Below are positions 11,872-21,754 of a DNA stretch of 64,000 nt, one piece after another. Both the position numbers and the translations under genes were made by a program. This stretch comes from Arabidopsis thaliana (lineage: Eukaryota; Streptophyta; Magnoliopsida; Brassicales; Brassicaceae), in NCBI RefSeq assembly GCF_000001735.4, contig NC_003075.7:621001-685000 (forward strand), in the 5' to 3' direction. Under the pieces are notes generated by a model. The model was not told the DNA's origin, did not search any database, and saw only the letters and a program-made list of their open reading frames with translations. Numbering within the stretch: position 1 is the first letter of the stretch; each line of letters begins with the position of its first letter.

Positions 11872-14800
11872 ATAGCTAGCTGGAACTGTTGTGGTTTGGG
11901 AAATCCCATGACAGTTCACAGAATCAAGGAGATGCAGAAGACCATCTCCCCGGATATAATTTTCCTCATGGAGACAAAAAACTCAAATGATTTTGTTCTC
12001 AAGGCGCTTAAATGTTTAAATTACACGGAATCTCTGCTAGTTGCTCCCCATAGTCCTGGTGGTGGGGGGCTAGCTCTTCCCTGGAACACAAACATAGCCA
12101 TCAAAGTTCTATCAGAGAGTCAGAACTTTATTGATACTACCATTGAAGCGGAAGGGCGTACCTTCTTTGCAACTTTCATTTATGGTGAACCTGATAAAAC
12201 CAAAAGGAAAGCCATCTGGGACAAGCTAACGGAGCGTGGGAAAGATAGAATTGATCCCTAGTTCCTTACAGGAGACTTCAACGAAATTATTGACTCCAAT
12301 GAAAAGTCAGGTGGTCCTACACGCCCTGAAGGATCCTTTGTGGACCTCAGAACCTTTATGTCCACTTGTGACCTCTTTGATCTTCGCCACTCAGGTAACT
12401 TCCTATCCTGGAGAGGCAAAAGAAATGATCATGTTGTGTTCTGCAGACTTGATAGAGCAATGTCAAACAGTGAATGGGCAGTTAGTTATCCCTCAGGCAG
12501 AAGTGAATATTTACCTTTCGAAGGGTCTGACCATCGACCAATCATCACTTTCTTTGACCTAAAATAGAAAAAGAGAAAAAGGTCTGTTCAGATATGATAG
12601 AAGGCTCAGGAATATCCAGGAGGTTACAGAGCTAGTGGAAAAGAACTGGATGAAAGATGTCTATGAAGAGGTTGAGAAAAAAATAAGTAGATGTAGACAC
12701 GCTATTATTACCTGGAGCCGGGAAAAGCACCTTAATAGCCAAAAACAGATTCAAAATTGCCGTGCTAAGCTTGAGGAAGCCATGTCAAGCCTAGATTCTG
12801 AACCAACCCTTATTAACTCCATCAATGAAGAGCTAGCAGCTGCTTACAAAGAGGAAGAAGAACACTGGAAACAGCGAAGTAGACAGTTATGGCTCACTCT
12901 GGGTGACAAAAACACTGGATTTTTTCACGCTTGCACTAAAGGACGATTAGCAGTCAATAAATTTTCTGTTATTGAAAATGAAGAAGGGACTACCTTTTAT
13001 GAAGAACACCAAATCTTGAAGGTTATTTCTGAGTATTATCAGAAAATTTTCACTACAAAACCAGGAGAAAGAAGGTCAGTCATAGCTGCAACCCTACAAC
13101 CTTGCATCTCAGATGAAACCAATAGGAAACTTACGAGAATGCCAACTGCAAAAGAGATAAAAACTGCTTGCTTCTCCATCCATGCTGACAAAGCCCCTGG
13201 TCCTGATGGCTTCTCTGCAAGTTTTTTTCAGACTAACTGGCGCACAGTAGGAGCTCAAATCATTCTGGAAATACAGAACTTCTTCTCCTCCGGAATCCTG
13301 CCAAGGAACATTAACACTACCCATGTCAGACTGATCCCAAAAATCACGAGTTCAAAAACTATGAAAGATTATAGGCCTATTGCCCTATGCTCTATCTACT
13401 ACAAAATCATAGCAAAGGTACTCACCAAGAGACTCCAGCCAATTCTTCACTTCCTGATCTCAGAAAACCAATCTGCTTTTGTTCCTCAACGGGCGATTGC
13501 TGACAATGTATTGATTACCCATGAAGTTCTACACTACCTACATAATTCAAAGGCAAAAGAAAGATGCTTTATGGCCGTGAAGACTGATATGAGTAAGGCA
13601 TATGATAGAGTTGAGTGGGATTTCATTGAACTAGTTATGGAGAGGATGGGCTTCCACAGTACTTGGATCAATTGGATCATGCAATGTATAACAACGGTCT
13701 CTTACTCTTACCTCCTTAATGGATCGGCTCAAGGTTCAGTGATACCACAAAGGGGCATTCGCCAAGGTGATCCCCTATCACCCTTAATTTTTATCCTCTG
13801 CAGTGAAGTTCTCTCTGGTCTCTGCAACAAAGCCCAAGAAAGAGGTGATCTTACTGGCATTAAAGTGGGGAAGAACAATCCAAGAATTAACCACTTACTA
13901 TTTGCAGATGATACGATGTTCTTCTGCAAATCTGACCCTCAAGACTGTGAAACTCTTATGCTCATCCTGCAGCACTATGAACAAGCTTCGGGCCAGTTTA
14001 TTAACCCTCAAAAGTCAGCAGTTACTTTCTCTGCAAAAACATGTGTAGAGACAAGAGATAGAGTTAAGCTATTACTCGGAATCCAAAAAGAGGGGGGCTT
14101 GGGCAAATACCTAGGTTTACCTGAGCTCTTTGGTAGAAAGAAGAAGGATTTATTCACCCTGATTGTCGACAGGATTCGCCAAAAGGCTTGCAGCTGGTCA
14201 TCTAGATTCCTATCTTCAGCTGGGAAGTTGATCATGCTGAAGTCTGTTCTAGCAGCAATGCCAACCTATACGATGTCCTGCTTTAAACTACCCTGCTCTC
14301 TATATAAGCGCATCCAATCTGCTTTGACACGGTTCTGGTGGGATTCTAGTATGGACAAGAAGAAAATGTGTTGGATCTCCTGGCTAAACTTAACAAAATC
14401 TAAAGGAGAGGGAGGACTTGGTTTCAGGGACTTACAATGCTTTAATGATGCTTTGTTGGCAAAACAGAGCTGGAGAATACTCACAAAGCCGCAGTGCCTT
14501 CTTGCTAGAACCCTTCTTGGGAAATACTGCCATTCTACGCCATTCTTAGATTGTAAACCACCTGCGACCATTTCACATGGATGGAGAAGCATATGTATTG
14601 GTAGAGATCTACTAAAACGGAAGCTTGGTAAAGTCATTGGGTGTGGCAAACAAACCTCTCTGTGGCAAGAACCGTGGCTATCCCTACAATCTCCTATCAC
14701 CCCTATGGGCCCTCCTCCTGCATCATCACACAAGTGGACAGTATCGCAGCTCATTTCTCCTACAACACTTGAGTGGGACAGAGGTCTAATTTAGCAAACC

Positions 14801-15892
14801 ATCCCAGAATTTGAAATAGAAATCCTTGAGATCCATCTAAGTAAGCTTGGAGCAGAGGACTCTTATGCGTGGCTCCCTGCAAAGAATGGGGCATACTCAG
14901 CACGCTCCGGCTACTATGAAAGCATAAGTTCAATTCCATTAAGTCCCCAACATGTGTCTCCGGTGACTGATTTCAAGTGGACCAAAGAAATTTGGAAAAT
15001 TAACACTTCACCAAAGATGAAATTTTTCATGTGGAAAGCTATGAGAGGATCCTTACCAGTCGGAGAAAACCTGCGCCTTAGACAGATCAATGAAGAAGCG
15101 AGATGCCCTTTCTGCGGAGAGGAGGAGTCATCTTTCCACCTGTTCTTCACCTGTCGTTTTGCTACAGAAATCTGGCAAAACGCGCCTTTTAAACAGCCCT
15201 TGGATCCCAATACCACTGTGTCCTTTAGGGATCTAATTAAGAAAGTTAATCTGAGCGTTTGCCTCCCACCAATTGGCGTAGGAACGGGACCTCTCCTACC
15301 GTGGATTCTCTGGTCGATCTGGCTTTCTAGGAACCACTTAATCTTCAAGGATCGCCTCAGCTCCCCCTCTGAAACTCTGGCTCGAGCAATCAGTCTAGCA
15401 CGAGAGTGGCTTTTAGCTCAGAATACAACCCATATCCGACCTCTGCAGCAAACCCTAGGGAAAATCATTTCAATCTCAAACAACACTAGTATCTGCCAAA
15501 CCGACGCTGCCTGGAACAAAGAACATAAATTGGTTGGTTTAGGATGGATTTTCAATCCCACCATCACTGAAACAAGTAGGATTGGATCTAATTCAAGAAG
15601 GAATGTTCGATCACCTCTTTTAGCGGAAGCTCTCGCCATCCACGAAGCTCTCTGCCATGCATCGACTTTGGGTATCCAAAACATTGTAATAGCGTCCGAT
15701 TCCAAGCAGTTGATCAACGCAATCAATTTGGGGGATCCTCCATTGGAACTCCACGGGATTCTACACGATATCCTGAGTTTATCTTCTACTTTTCTGCAAT
15801 CTAGTTTTTCTTTCATCTCTCGGAAACACAATGGCGAAGCTGATGAGATTGCTAAGTGTTCTCTTAAAACGATTGTACTGGACCCGGTTTAG
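11872..15892 (+). pseudogene. LINE ORF2 (endonuclease/reverse transcriptase/RNase H), inactivated
   Basis: The domains in order are as follows. An apurinic-type endonuclease (11872-12567) has the N-terminal SWNCCG strand, METK, GDFNE and SDHRP motifs. A reverse transcriptase follows (about 13130-14100), with DYRPIALCS, KTDMSKAYDRVEW, GIRQGDPLSP and the active-site FADD. Then come a zf-RVT domain (about 14960-15200) and a plant RNase H domain (about 15490-15880, beginning QTDAAW). Lesions are a TAG at 12259-12261, a frameshift between about 12560 and 12595, and a TAG at 14792-14794. No ATG opens the frame: it overlaps the 3' end of ORF1 with SLKIASWN. Catalytic residues are otherwise preserved, so inactivation looks fairly recent. 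Confidence 0.92.
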
Positions 15893-15931
15893 TGGTTATT
15901 TGAATTTAAATTTTGTCCAAAAAAAAAATAA

Positions 15932-15945
15932 TAATAATAACGTGT
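15932..15945. repeat. LINE target-site duplication, right copy
   Basis: TAATAATAACGTGT directly follows the A-rich tail of the element and matches 9399-9412. Confidence 0.88.
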
Positions 15946-16129
15946 GCTACCGTAATTTATATTGCAACACGGTCGGACACAGAAAAACACCACATAGTGA
16001 AATAATTTACATGCAAACAAAGAAAAAGTATTCTATTATAACATGTTAACAAAAGCTAATACCCGAAAGTTAAATTGACAACAAATACATATGCATTCCT
16101 AGATTTCTTAAAATCATAAAGTCATACAT

Positions 16130-16181
16130 GGATTGACTTGTATATATTTTTTTTTGGACAAAAGGATTGACTTGTATATAT
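16130..16181 (-). mobile_element. Ultra-short LINE insertion with 18-bp target-site duplication
   Basis: GGATTGACTTGTATATAT occurs twice (16130-16147 and 16164-16181) around TTTTTTTTGGACAAAA. The reverse complement of the insert, TTTTGTCC followed by A8, equals the last bases plus tail of the LINE that ends at 15931. The simplest reading is a minus-strand LINE insertion truncated to its final ~8 bp and poly(A). Confidence 0.7.
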
Positions 16182-17032
16182 AATTCAAAATGCGTTATTG
16201 TTATTTGATGTTGATGCATATAATGTTGGGTACCACAAAACATGGACACACATAGAAAACCAGAGCTACTTTCCACTTGAGTTTTGTAAAAATCATAATC
16301 AGACAAATTGGACAAAATTTGTTATGATTTTCTTACATAAATGATAATCCATGTGATTTGCTAAGTTCTGACAGGTGAAATCTAATTACGGAAAATGTCA
16401 GAAGATTTAACAAAAAAAAAGGGTCAGAAGAATACATTATTTCATAACCATATGAGTTAACTAATTAAGATGATGAAATAAAATCTGTAAGAAGTTAACA
16501 CGTGTTTACATTTTGACAAATTAAGACAAGTATACAGATATAGTTTTAATTGAGATATTAGATTGAAATCCACTTGGTGTGGTTTCAAAAAAAAAAAAGA
16601 GAGAGATTGATATCCAGTTGTTAAAATTGGAGATACTAAACCAATTACCAAAAACAAATAAATATTATATTTAAAATATCTAGAAGATTTTATTGCTTAT
16701 CGCCTAGACAACAAATGTGGTTATCCCCTGAAAAATATTTACTAGTAAGTAATTGAAAAAATCTTGAATAATTAAGATTTATAATTTAAAATTATCACAG
16801 TTATAAAAATTTACAAAATACCTTTATTTTGTTTTAAGAAACATTGTAGAAATGTTTCGAACCTTTTCTCCCATTGATTTAACAATTTCAGGTGAAAACG
16901 TTTAAGAGTTTTATTTTGGTATTAAGAAAGCATTGTGAAAATGTTTAAGAATTAAATCAATGGTAAATACCAAAGTAAATAAATTCTTATAAATAAAAAT
17001 CCAAAAGACCAAAGTAAAATTCTTAAACTTTC

Positions 17033-17104
17033 AGAAATGGTCTTATAAGAAATTACTAATTGGTCTTATAAGAAATTCTTAAACCTTCTTATAAGACCAT
17101 TTCT
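17033..17104. repeat. Perfect 19-bp inverted repeat (possible MITE core)
   Basis: AGAAATGGTCTTATAAGAA at 17033-17051 is the exact reverse complement of 17086-17104. A further direct copy of TGGTCTTATAAGAAATT lies in the loop (17061-17077). Outer flanks (about 16850-17030) contain additional weaker self-complementarity around TTTGGTATT and AATCAATGG. No target-site duplication was identified. Confidence 0.55.
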
Positions 17105-17436
17105 AAAAAGTTTAAATGAATTTTTATTTTTTTCAGCATTCTTAGGAAAAACCTAAAAAAACTAAGATATTCATTAGAATTTACAGTGTCTCATTATAAT
17201 TTTACATAAAATGAATATGTTTTAGTGTTTATATTTTTAAAATAGAGAAAAAATATTTTAAATTTTAAATTTATTAAAAGTAATATTTCCATAACTTTCA
17301 GATTAATATTATATTATAGATTAATTTAATAATTTTCTTTACTAATAATATAGCTGGTCTAATGTCTATCTAGAAACCTAATATTATTTTTTTTTAATGA
17401 TTTTCTTACATGTATAGATTAAAAAGTTATTTATTT

Positions 17437-17967
17437 GGTCTAGTGTCAATCTTGTAATCTATTTTTTTAATTTGTTCATGGTCTTTTTACATTTTTTATA
17501 TACATATATAGATACTAAAATTAGCTAGTTCCACTTGTAAGCATATGTGTGGAGCCGTATCTAGTTATAGTTAATTTAAATCTTCATATTGTACTTTTGT
17601 GTGGTTTCCTATCTTTGGTATACACAGATTAGTTATAATATATGATGATTTAATATAATTAGCTAAAAATAACTAGATAGAAGAAACTGACAAACATTTT
17701 TTCATGGTCTAATATAATTTAATATAACTTCCTATCATGTAACCTATTTTCTTAATTTGGTCATGTCTTTTTACATTTTTTGATACAGAAATAACACGTG
17801 TAAGCATATGTGTGGAGCCATATCTAGTTATAGTTAATATAAATCTTCATGTTGTACTTTTGTGTGGTTTTCTATCTTCGGTATACACAAATTAGTTATA
17901 ATATATGATGATTTAATATAATTAGCTAAAAATAAGTAAAGAACTAATTAGAAGAAACTAACAAACA
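17437..17967. repeat. Two-copy tandem duplication (~260-bp unit)
   Basis: 17437-17695 and 17706-17967 share long near-identical blocks, for example TAAGCATATGTGTGGAGCC and TTAGTTATAATATATGATG. A more degenerate third start (GGTCTAATGTCTATC) is at about 17356. The copies differ at scattered positions and by small indels. No coding content was seen. Confidence 0.8.
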
Positions 17968-18091
17968 GAAAATAATAAATACAAAAGATCTGGTATGAAT
18001 AAAGATGAAAATAAAAATACAGATATCAAAATAAAAGGAAATAGTCTCACAAAAGATTGACACAATACATGTATGTATATATTTGTATATC

Positions 18092-18101
18092 TATATAAAT
18101 A
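18092..18101 (+). promoter_or_regulatory. TATA box of NGA4
   Basis: TATATAAATA lies about 690 bp upstream of the NGA4 start codon. Together with the long pyrimidine/purine-rich leader that follows, it suggests transcription starts near 18125 and a 5'UTR of over 600 nt, unless part of it is spliced out. Confidence 0.5.
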
Positions 18102-18655
18102 GCTAGAGTTACCCCAAGTCTATAGCTAATTGAAAAGGACAAGAAGCTCTCACATGACCCGAACCACACCATTCATGGGCCCCTTTACTCTTCTCTAATA
18201 TTTGATCTTCATCTCCATCATCGAGGAAATCTCTCTCAAGCCACTATATTTCTTCACCCCTTAAAGTCATCTAGAGAGAAAGATAGAGAGAGAACCTTTT
18301 TTTTTTTTAACTCCAAACCATTGATTTCATTTTCATTTATTTCTCTTTTGGAGTCAACGAAAAGATCAGAAGAAGAAGCAAACACAAAGAGTGAAAGAGT
18401 ACGTCTGTCTTCTTCTTCTGGATTTAGGGTTTTCTTTTTCACTTTTTGTTTTTTTGGTTATAGCTTTTTTTCTTCTTCTTGTTCTTCACTTCATCTTCCA
18501 TTTACTTTTAATTATTTGATTGAAGTATTACTTTTTTTCCTTAGTATTGGGGTGATGATTTTTATTTGATTTCTAATAAAATTATTTCATGTATGTTGAA
18601 GGATTTTGTATTGGATCTTGTCAAGAATCACTCATTCAGATCCATAAAAATAAAG

Positions 18656-18795
18656 TTGAATACTTTTTGAAAGATCTTGAATTGGTCCATCTTCTTTTCA
18701 AGAACCTATAAGTTGGATACTTTTGAAAGATCTTGAAATTGGGTCATCAATCTTCTCAAGACCCCATATATAAACAGCTTGATACTTTTGATGAA
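18656..18795 (+). repeat. Tandem repeat in the NGA4 leader overlapping the start codon
   Basis: Two ~60-bp units, each beginning TTGRATACTTTT and containing GAAAGATCTTGAA and TTCTCAAGA/TTTCAAGAA, occupy 18656-18713 and 18714-18778. A third, partial unit (TTGATACTTTTGATGAA) starts at 18779 and contains the NGA4 ATG at 18791. Confidence 0.7.
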
Positions 18796-19792
18796 TATCT
18801 CAACAATGAATCTTGACCAAGAACTCGCCGAGATCAGAGCTAGCAGTTCCGACCACACCAATTACTTCTACAGCTCGGAGAGGAGAGAGCACATGTTCGA
18901 CAAAGTGTTGACACCAAGTGACGTCGGTAAACTAAACCGGCTCGTGATTCCAAAGCAACATGCAGAGAACTTCTTCCCTTTAGAGGACAATCAAAACGGC
19001 ACAGTGTTGGATTTCCAAGACAAAAACGGCAAGATGTGGAGGTTTCGTTACTCGTATTGGAACAGTAGCCAAAGCTACGTGATGACCAAAGGATGGAGCC
19101 GTTTCGTCAAGGAGAAGAAACTCTTCGCCGGAGACACCGTCTCTTTCTACCGTGGCTACATCCCTGACGATAACGCACAACCGGAGAGACGACGGAAAAT
19201 AATGTTCATCGATTGGAGGCCTAGAGCCGAGATAAACTTCGTACACAACATTAACAATCATAACTTCGTTTTCGGGTCTCCGACATATCCAACGGCTAGG
19301 TTTTATCCGGTGACGCCGGAATATTCCATGCCATACCGGAGTTTTCCACCGTTTTATCAGAACCAATTTCAAGAACGGGAATATTTAGGGTATGGTTATG
19401 GTAGAGTTGTTAATGGTAATGGAGTGCGTTACTACGCAGGATCACCGTTGGATCAACATCATCAGTGGAATCTTGGTCGATCTGAGCCGTTGGTTTATGA
19501 CTCGGTTCCAGTTTTTCCAGCGGGGAGGGTACCTCCGTCGGCGCCTCCTCAGCCGTCGACGACGAAGAAGCTGAGGCTGTTTGGGGTTGACGTGGAAGAG
19601 TCTTCATCTTCAGGGGATACACGTGGCGAAATGGGAGTAGCAGGGTACTCTTCCTCGTCTCCGGTTGTGATCAGAGACGATGATCAATCATTTTGGAGGT
19701 CGCCACGTGGCGAAATGGCATCGTCTTCTTCGGCTATGCAGCTAAGTGATGATGAAGAATATAAGAGGAAAGGGAAATCTTTAGAGCTTTGA
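18791..19792 (+). CDS. NGA4: B3-domain transcription factor NGATHA4
   Basis: This is a single coding exon of 333 aa. The B3 DNA-binding domain spans about residues 34-143: it begins [20 protein letters not shown] and includes the [19 protein letters not shown] core. The R-L-F-G-V motif at 262-266, a repression motif of the B3 repression-domain type, is intact. NGATHA proteins act redundantly in the nucleus to control style and stigma development and lateral organ growth. The annotated ATG is the second Met-rich start; an upstream in-frame TTG is not used. The upstream leader, if unspliced, contains short upstream frames at 18154-18198 and 18589-18711 that may reduce translation. His- and Ser-rich stretches occur in the C-terminal half. 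The family call is secure; the member number rests on length and gene order. Confidence 0.95.
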   Translation: MNISTMNLDQELAEIRASSSDHTNYFYSSERREHMFDKVLTPSDVGKLNRLVIPKQHAENFFPLEDNQNGTVLDFQDKNGKMWRFRYSYWNSSQSYVMTKGWSRFVKEKKLFAGDTVSFYRGYIPDDNAQPERRRKIMFIDWRPRAEINFVHNINNHNFVFGSPTYPTARFYPVTPEYSMPYRSFPPFYQNQFQEREYLGYGYGRVVNGNGVRYYAGSPLDQHHQWNLGRSEPLVYDSVPVFPAGRVPPSAPPQPSTTKKLRLFGVDVEESSSSGDTRGEMGVAGYSSSSPVVIRDDDQSFWRSPRGEMASSSSAMQLSDDEEYKRKGKSLEL

Positions 19793-20831
19793 AGATAGAA
19801 TAAAATAAGAACTAAGGAGTAATTTATTCACCATTTTCTTTTAAGAGTTAGTTCCAACTTTCAACTCATTAGATCATTTGGCAATTGGGGAATATGTAGT
19901 GGGAAATTAACCGGGCTTATATCTATATATTGGTTTAATTAAGAGTTTTTGTTTCAACATGTTGATCCTTGAGCCCTAATTACCATGTTGAATAGAAAAC
20001 CCCCATCTTTCAATGTTAAATTAAGCTTATAAATAATATAAATAATCATTTAATTTTCATATAATCTTGAGTTTTTAACTATAGTTACTCATATTGTCAA
20101 ATTAAATGCTTACAACGATCCATAAATCAAAAGTGTTCATCTCTGTATCCTAACTTTGTTTTGGTTCTAGTTTGAGATGTATACTCTTGGGAAGGAGAAA
20201 AAAGCTTATAAAATTTTATGAATTGTACTCTCTGTGCCTATCTGTAGCTAAGCTGACAAAGTTTCATGGTACATTCTAAGCTAATGGGCAGTTTCAAAAG
20301 TGTCGCTCTCTCTTTCCCTACCAATGGTCCAATTTTAGTTTGTTTGGTTACTATTGTCTTGGGTTGGTTTAAAGAGATTTGTAGGTTATGGACAGAGAAC
20401 AAAAAAGAGAAGCTATGGAAGGACAATTTCAGTTTATAATGATAATTTTGAAAAAAGAAATATGAAAGGTATGATATGTTCTTTCATTTTTTACTTTATC
20501 CCAAAAACAAAATTTCTACTATTTATTTTCATTTACTTTCGTTTGTTTCTTGTTTTGTTCATAGCTCACAACCGTTCGTCCGTACATCCGTACGTGACTT
20601 GTTTGGATTTTTATTTCTATTGGATGTGCCATATTTAAACGAAATTGAAATAATTAGTTTGTCATATATAGAATCCAATAATTAATTTCTATTGGATTTT
20701 TTGTTGCTAACTGTGTTTTCTAGGTAAAGAAGAGAAACTGCATTTAAATAAAGAAAAGAAAAAATAACACCTAAATTTGAAAACAACTTCATATTTAAGA
20801 GATATATATTGTTCCATCATAACGAAAAATA
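19793..20831. other. Intergenic, NGA4 to phytocyanin pseudogene
   Basis: This holds the NGA4 3'UTR (roughly the first 250 bp) and AT-rich sequence with no recognised gene. Open frames around 20354-20685 are low-complexity and I do not support them. Confidence 0.45.
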
Positions 20832-21214
20832 GATATCCAAAATATCTACAAGGTTAGTGACTCCAAAAGCTGGAGCGTTTACGATAGTGATATCTATTAC
20901 AACTGGAGTAAAGAGAAACAGTTCCACGTTGGAGACCGTCTCCTTTTCGAATACAACAATGAATTCAACTATGTCTACTAGATCAGCGGTGACCTTGAAT
21001 TCTAATACTGTGACCCGAATTCTCCAATAGCCGTGCACAAGACACGCCACGATCTCATCAAGCTCACCAAACCATGAATCCATTATTCATTAGCTCAAAG
21101 CCAGGTGGGATTAAGCTCCAAGTCGTGGTCGGACCAACACTCAATGTTCTAAAGTTGTCACCTTTAGAATGTCTCACAAGGTGGTTAGACTCTTTCAGAC
21201 ACCATCATCACTAA
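20832..21214 (+). pseudogene. Phytocyanin (early nodulin-like) pseudogene, 5'-truncated
   Basis: The translated plus strand resembles a plastocyanin-like domain. A KSWSVYDS start is followed by YYNWSKEKQFHVGDRLLFEY, an ISGDLEF strand, YCDPNSPIA and HDLIKLTKP. After a frameshift it continues as FISSKPGG-KLQVVVGP and ends in a short His-rich tail at TAA 21212-21214. In-frame stops are at 20979, 21003 and 21075, and the frame shifts by about 21080. No signal peptide exon precedes it. Intact relatives are GPI-anchored extracellular blue-copper-like proteins, many lacking the copper ligands. Clearly non-functional. The family call rests on the F-x-V-G-D-x-L-x-F and C-x3-PI patterns. Confidence 0.75.
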
Positions 21215-21754
21215 ACGTCTATATCAACTAGTCAAGCATATGCTACTTCCGTTTTTGGTTGGTTAATTAAGATTTGATTTACTCTTGTTTGGTTTCCATT
21301 GTTCTTCTTTTTCACCTTGATGTAACAGTCGAGTTTCTTCCTAGTGTTATTAAATAAATATATTTTTATTGAAGTAAAGATTGGTGAGAATATTTATTCA
21401 ATACAACAAAAATTGAAAATTTGAACTCTAGTTTTGATTTCATTATCTGCATTATCTTTGAGTTTTAGTTAAAATTAAGCCAAAAACAACAAAAACAAAG
21501 CTGAAACCTAATAGACTAAACTAATGTAATACCATCAAACTTACGAATTCCTAATTTCATTTTTAAAGTCACAGTGACTTGGATTAAAGTTCCCAAAATA
21601 TTATAATCTGAATGCAATTTCTTGTATTAATTACAACGATAGTCAATAGAGGCCCAGAAGAAGGTTCAAATAAAGGCCCATTATGGCCCAAGTTATAACC
21701 CGAATAAAGGATCCGATCGAGAAGGAGAGAGACAACAGTCACAGACACAGAGAG
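21215..21754 (+). promoter_or_regulatory. ARV2 upstream region with three site II elements
   Basis: The first part is featureless AT-rich DNA. Three GGCCCA elements lie at 21651-21656, 21675-21680 and 21685-21690, 65-104 bp before the ARV2 ATG. Such site II motifs bind TCP factors in promoters of housekeeping plant genes. No TATA box was seen, which is normal for this class. Confidence 0.65.

Larger units (their letters stand above)
9413..15931 (+). mobile_element. Near full-length LINE (L1-type non-LTR retrotransposon), degenerate
   Basis: The element is bounded by a perfect 14-bp target-site duplication (TAATAATAACGTGT at 9399-9412 and 15932-15945) and ends in a short A-rich tail preceded by TTTTGTCC. 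It carries about 0.5 kb of 5' leader, an ORF1 (DUF4283 plus zinc knuckle) and an ORF2 (endonuclease, reverse transcriptase, zf-RVT, RNase H), the order usual for plant L1 lineages. ORF2 has two nonsense codons and one frameshift, so this copy cannot be autonomous. Its position between PPa5 and NGA4 matches the recalled annotation of a LINE there. Confidence 0.93.
15946..18091. other. AT-rich intergenic, LINE to NGA4
   Basis: No gene was recognised. Contents are a 16-bp LINE-derived insertion with an 18-bp duplication (16130-16181), a nested inverted repeat (16850-17110) and a tandem duplication (17437-17967), each listed separately. The rest is simple AT-rich sequence. Confidence 0.55.

Noticed and set aside
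13109-15831. Several minus-strand frames of 60-160 codons
   Set aside because: They are shadows of LINE ORF2, which carries the reverse transcriptase motifs on the plus strand.
20817-21083. 88-codon open frame on the minus strand
   Set aside because: It is the antisense of the phytocyanin-like pseudogene. The conserved motifs are on the plus strand.
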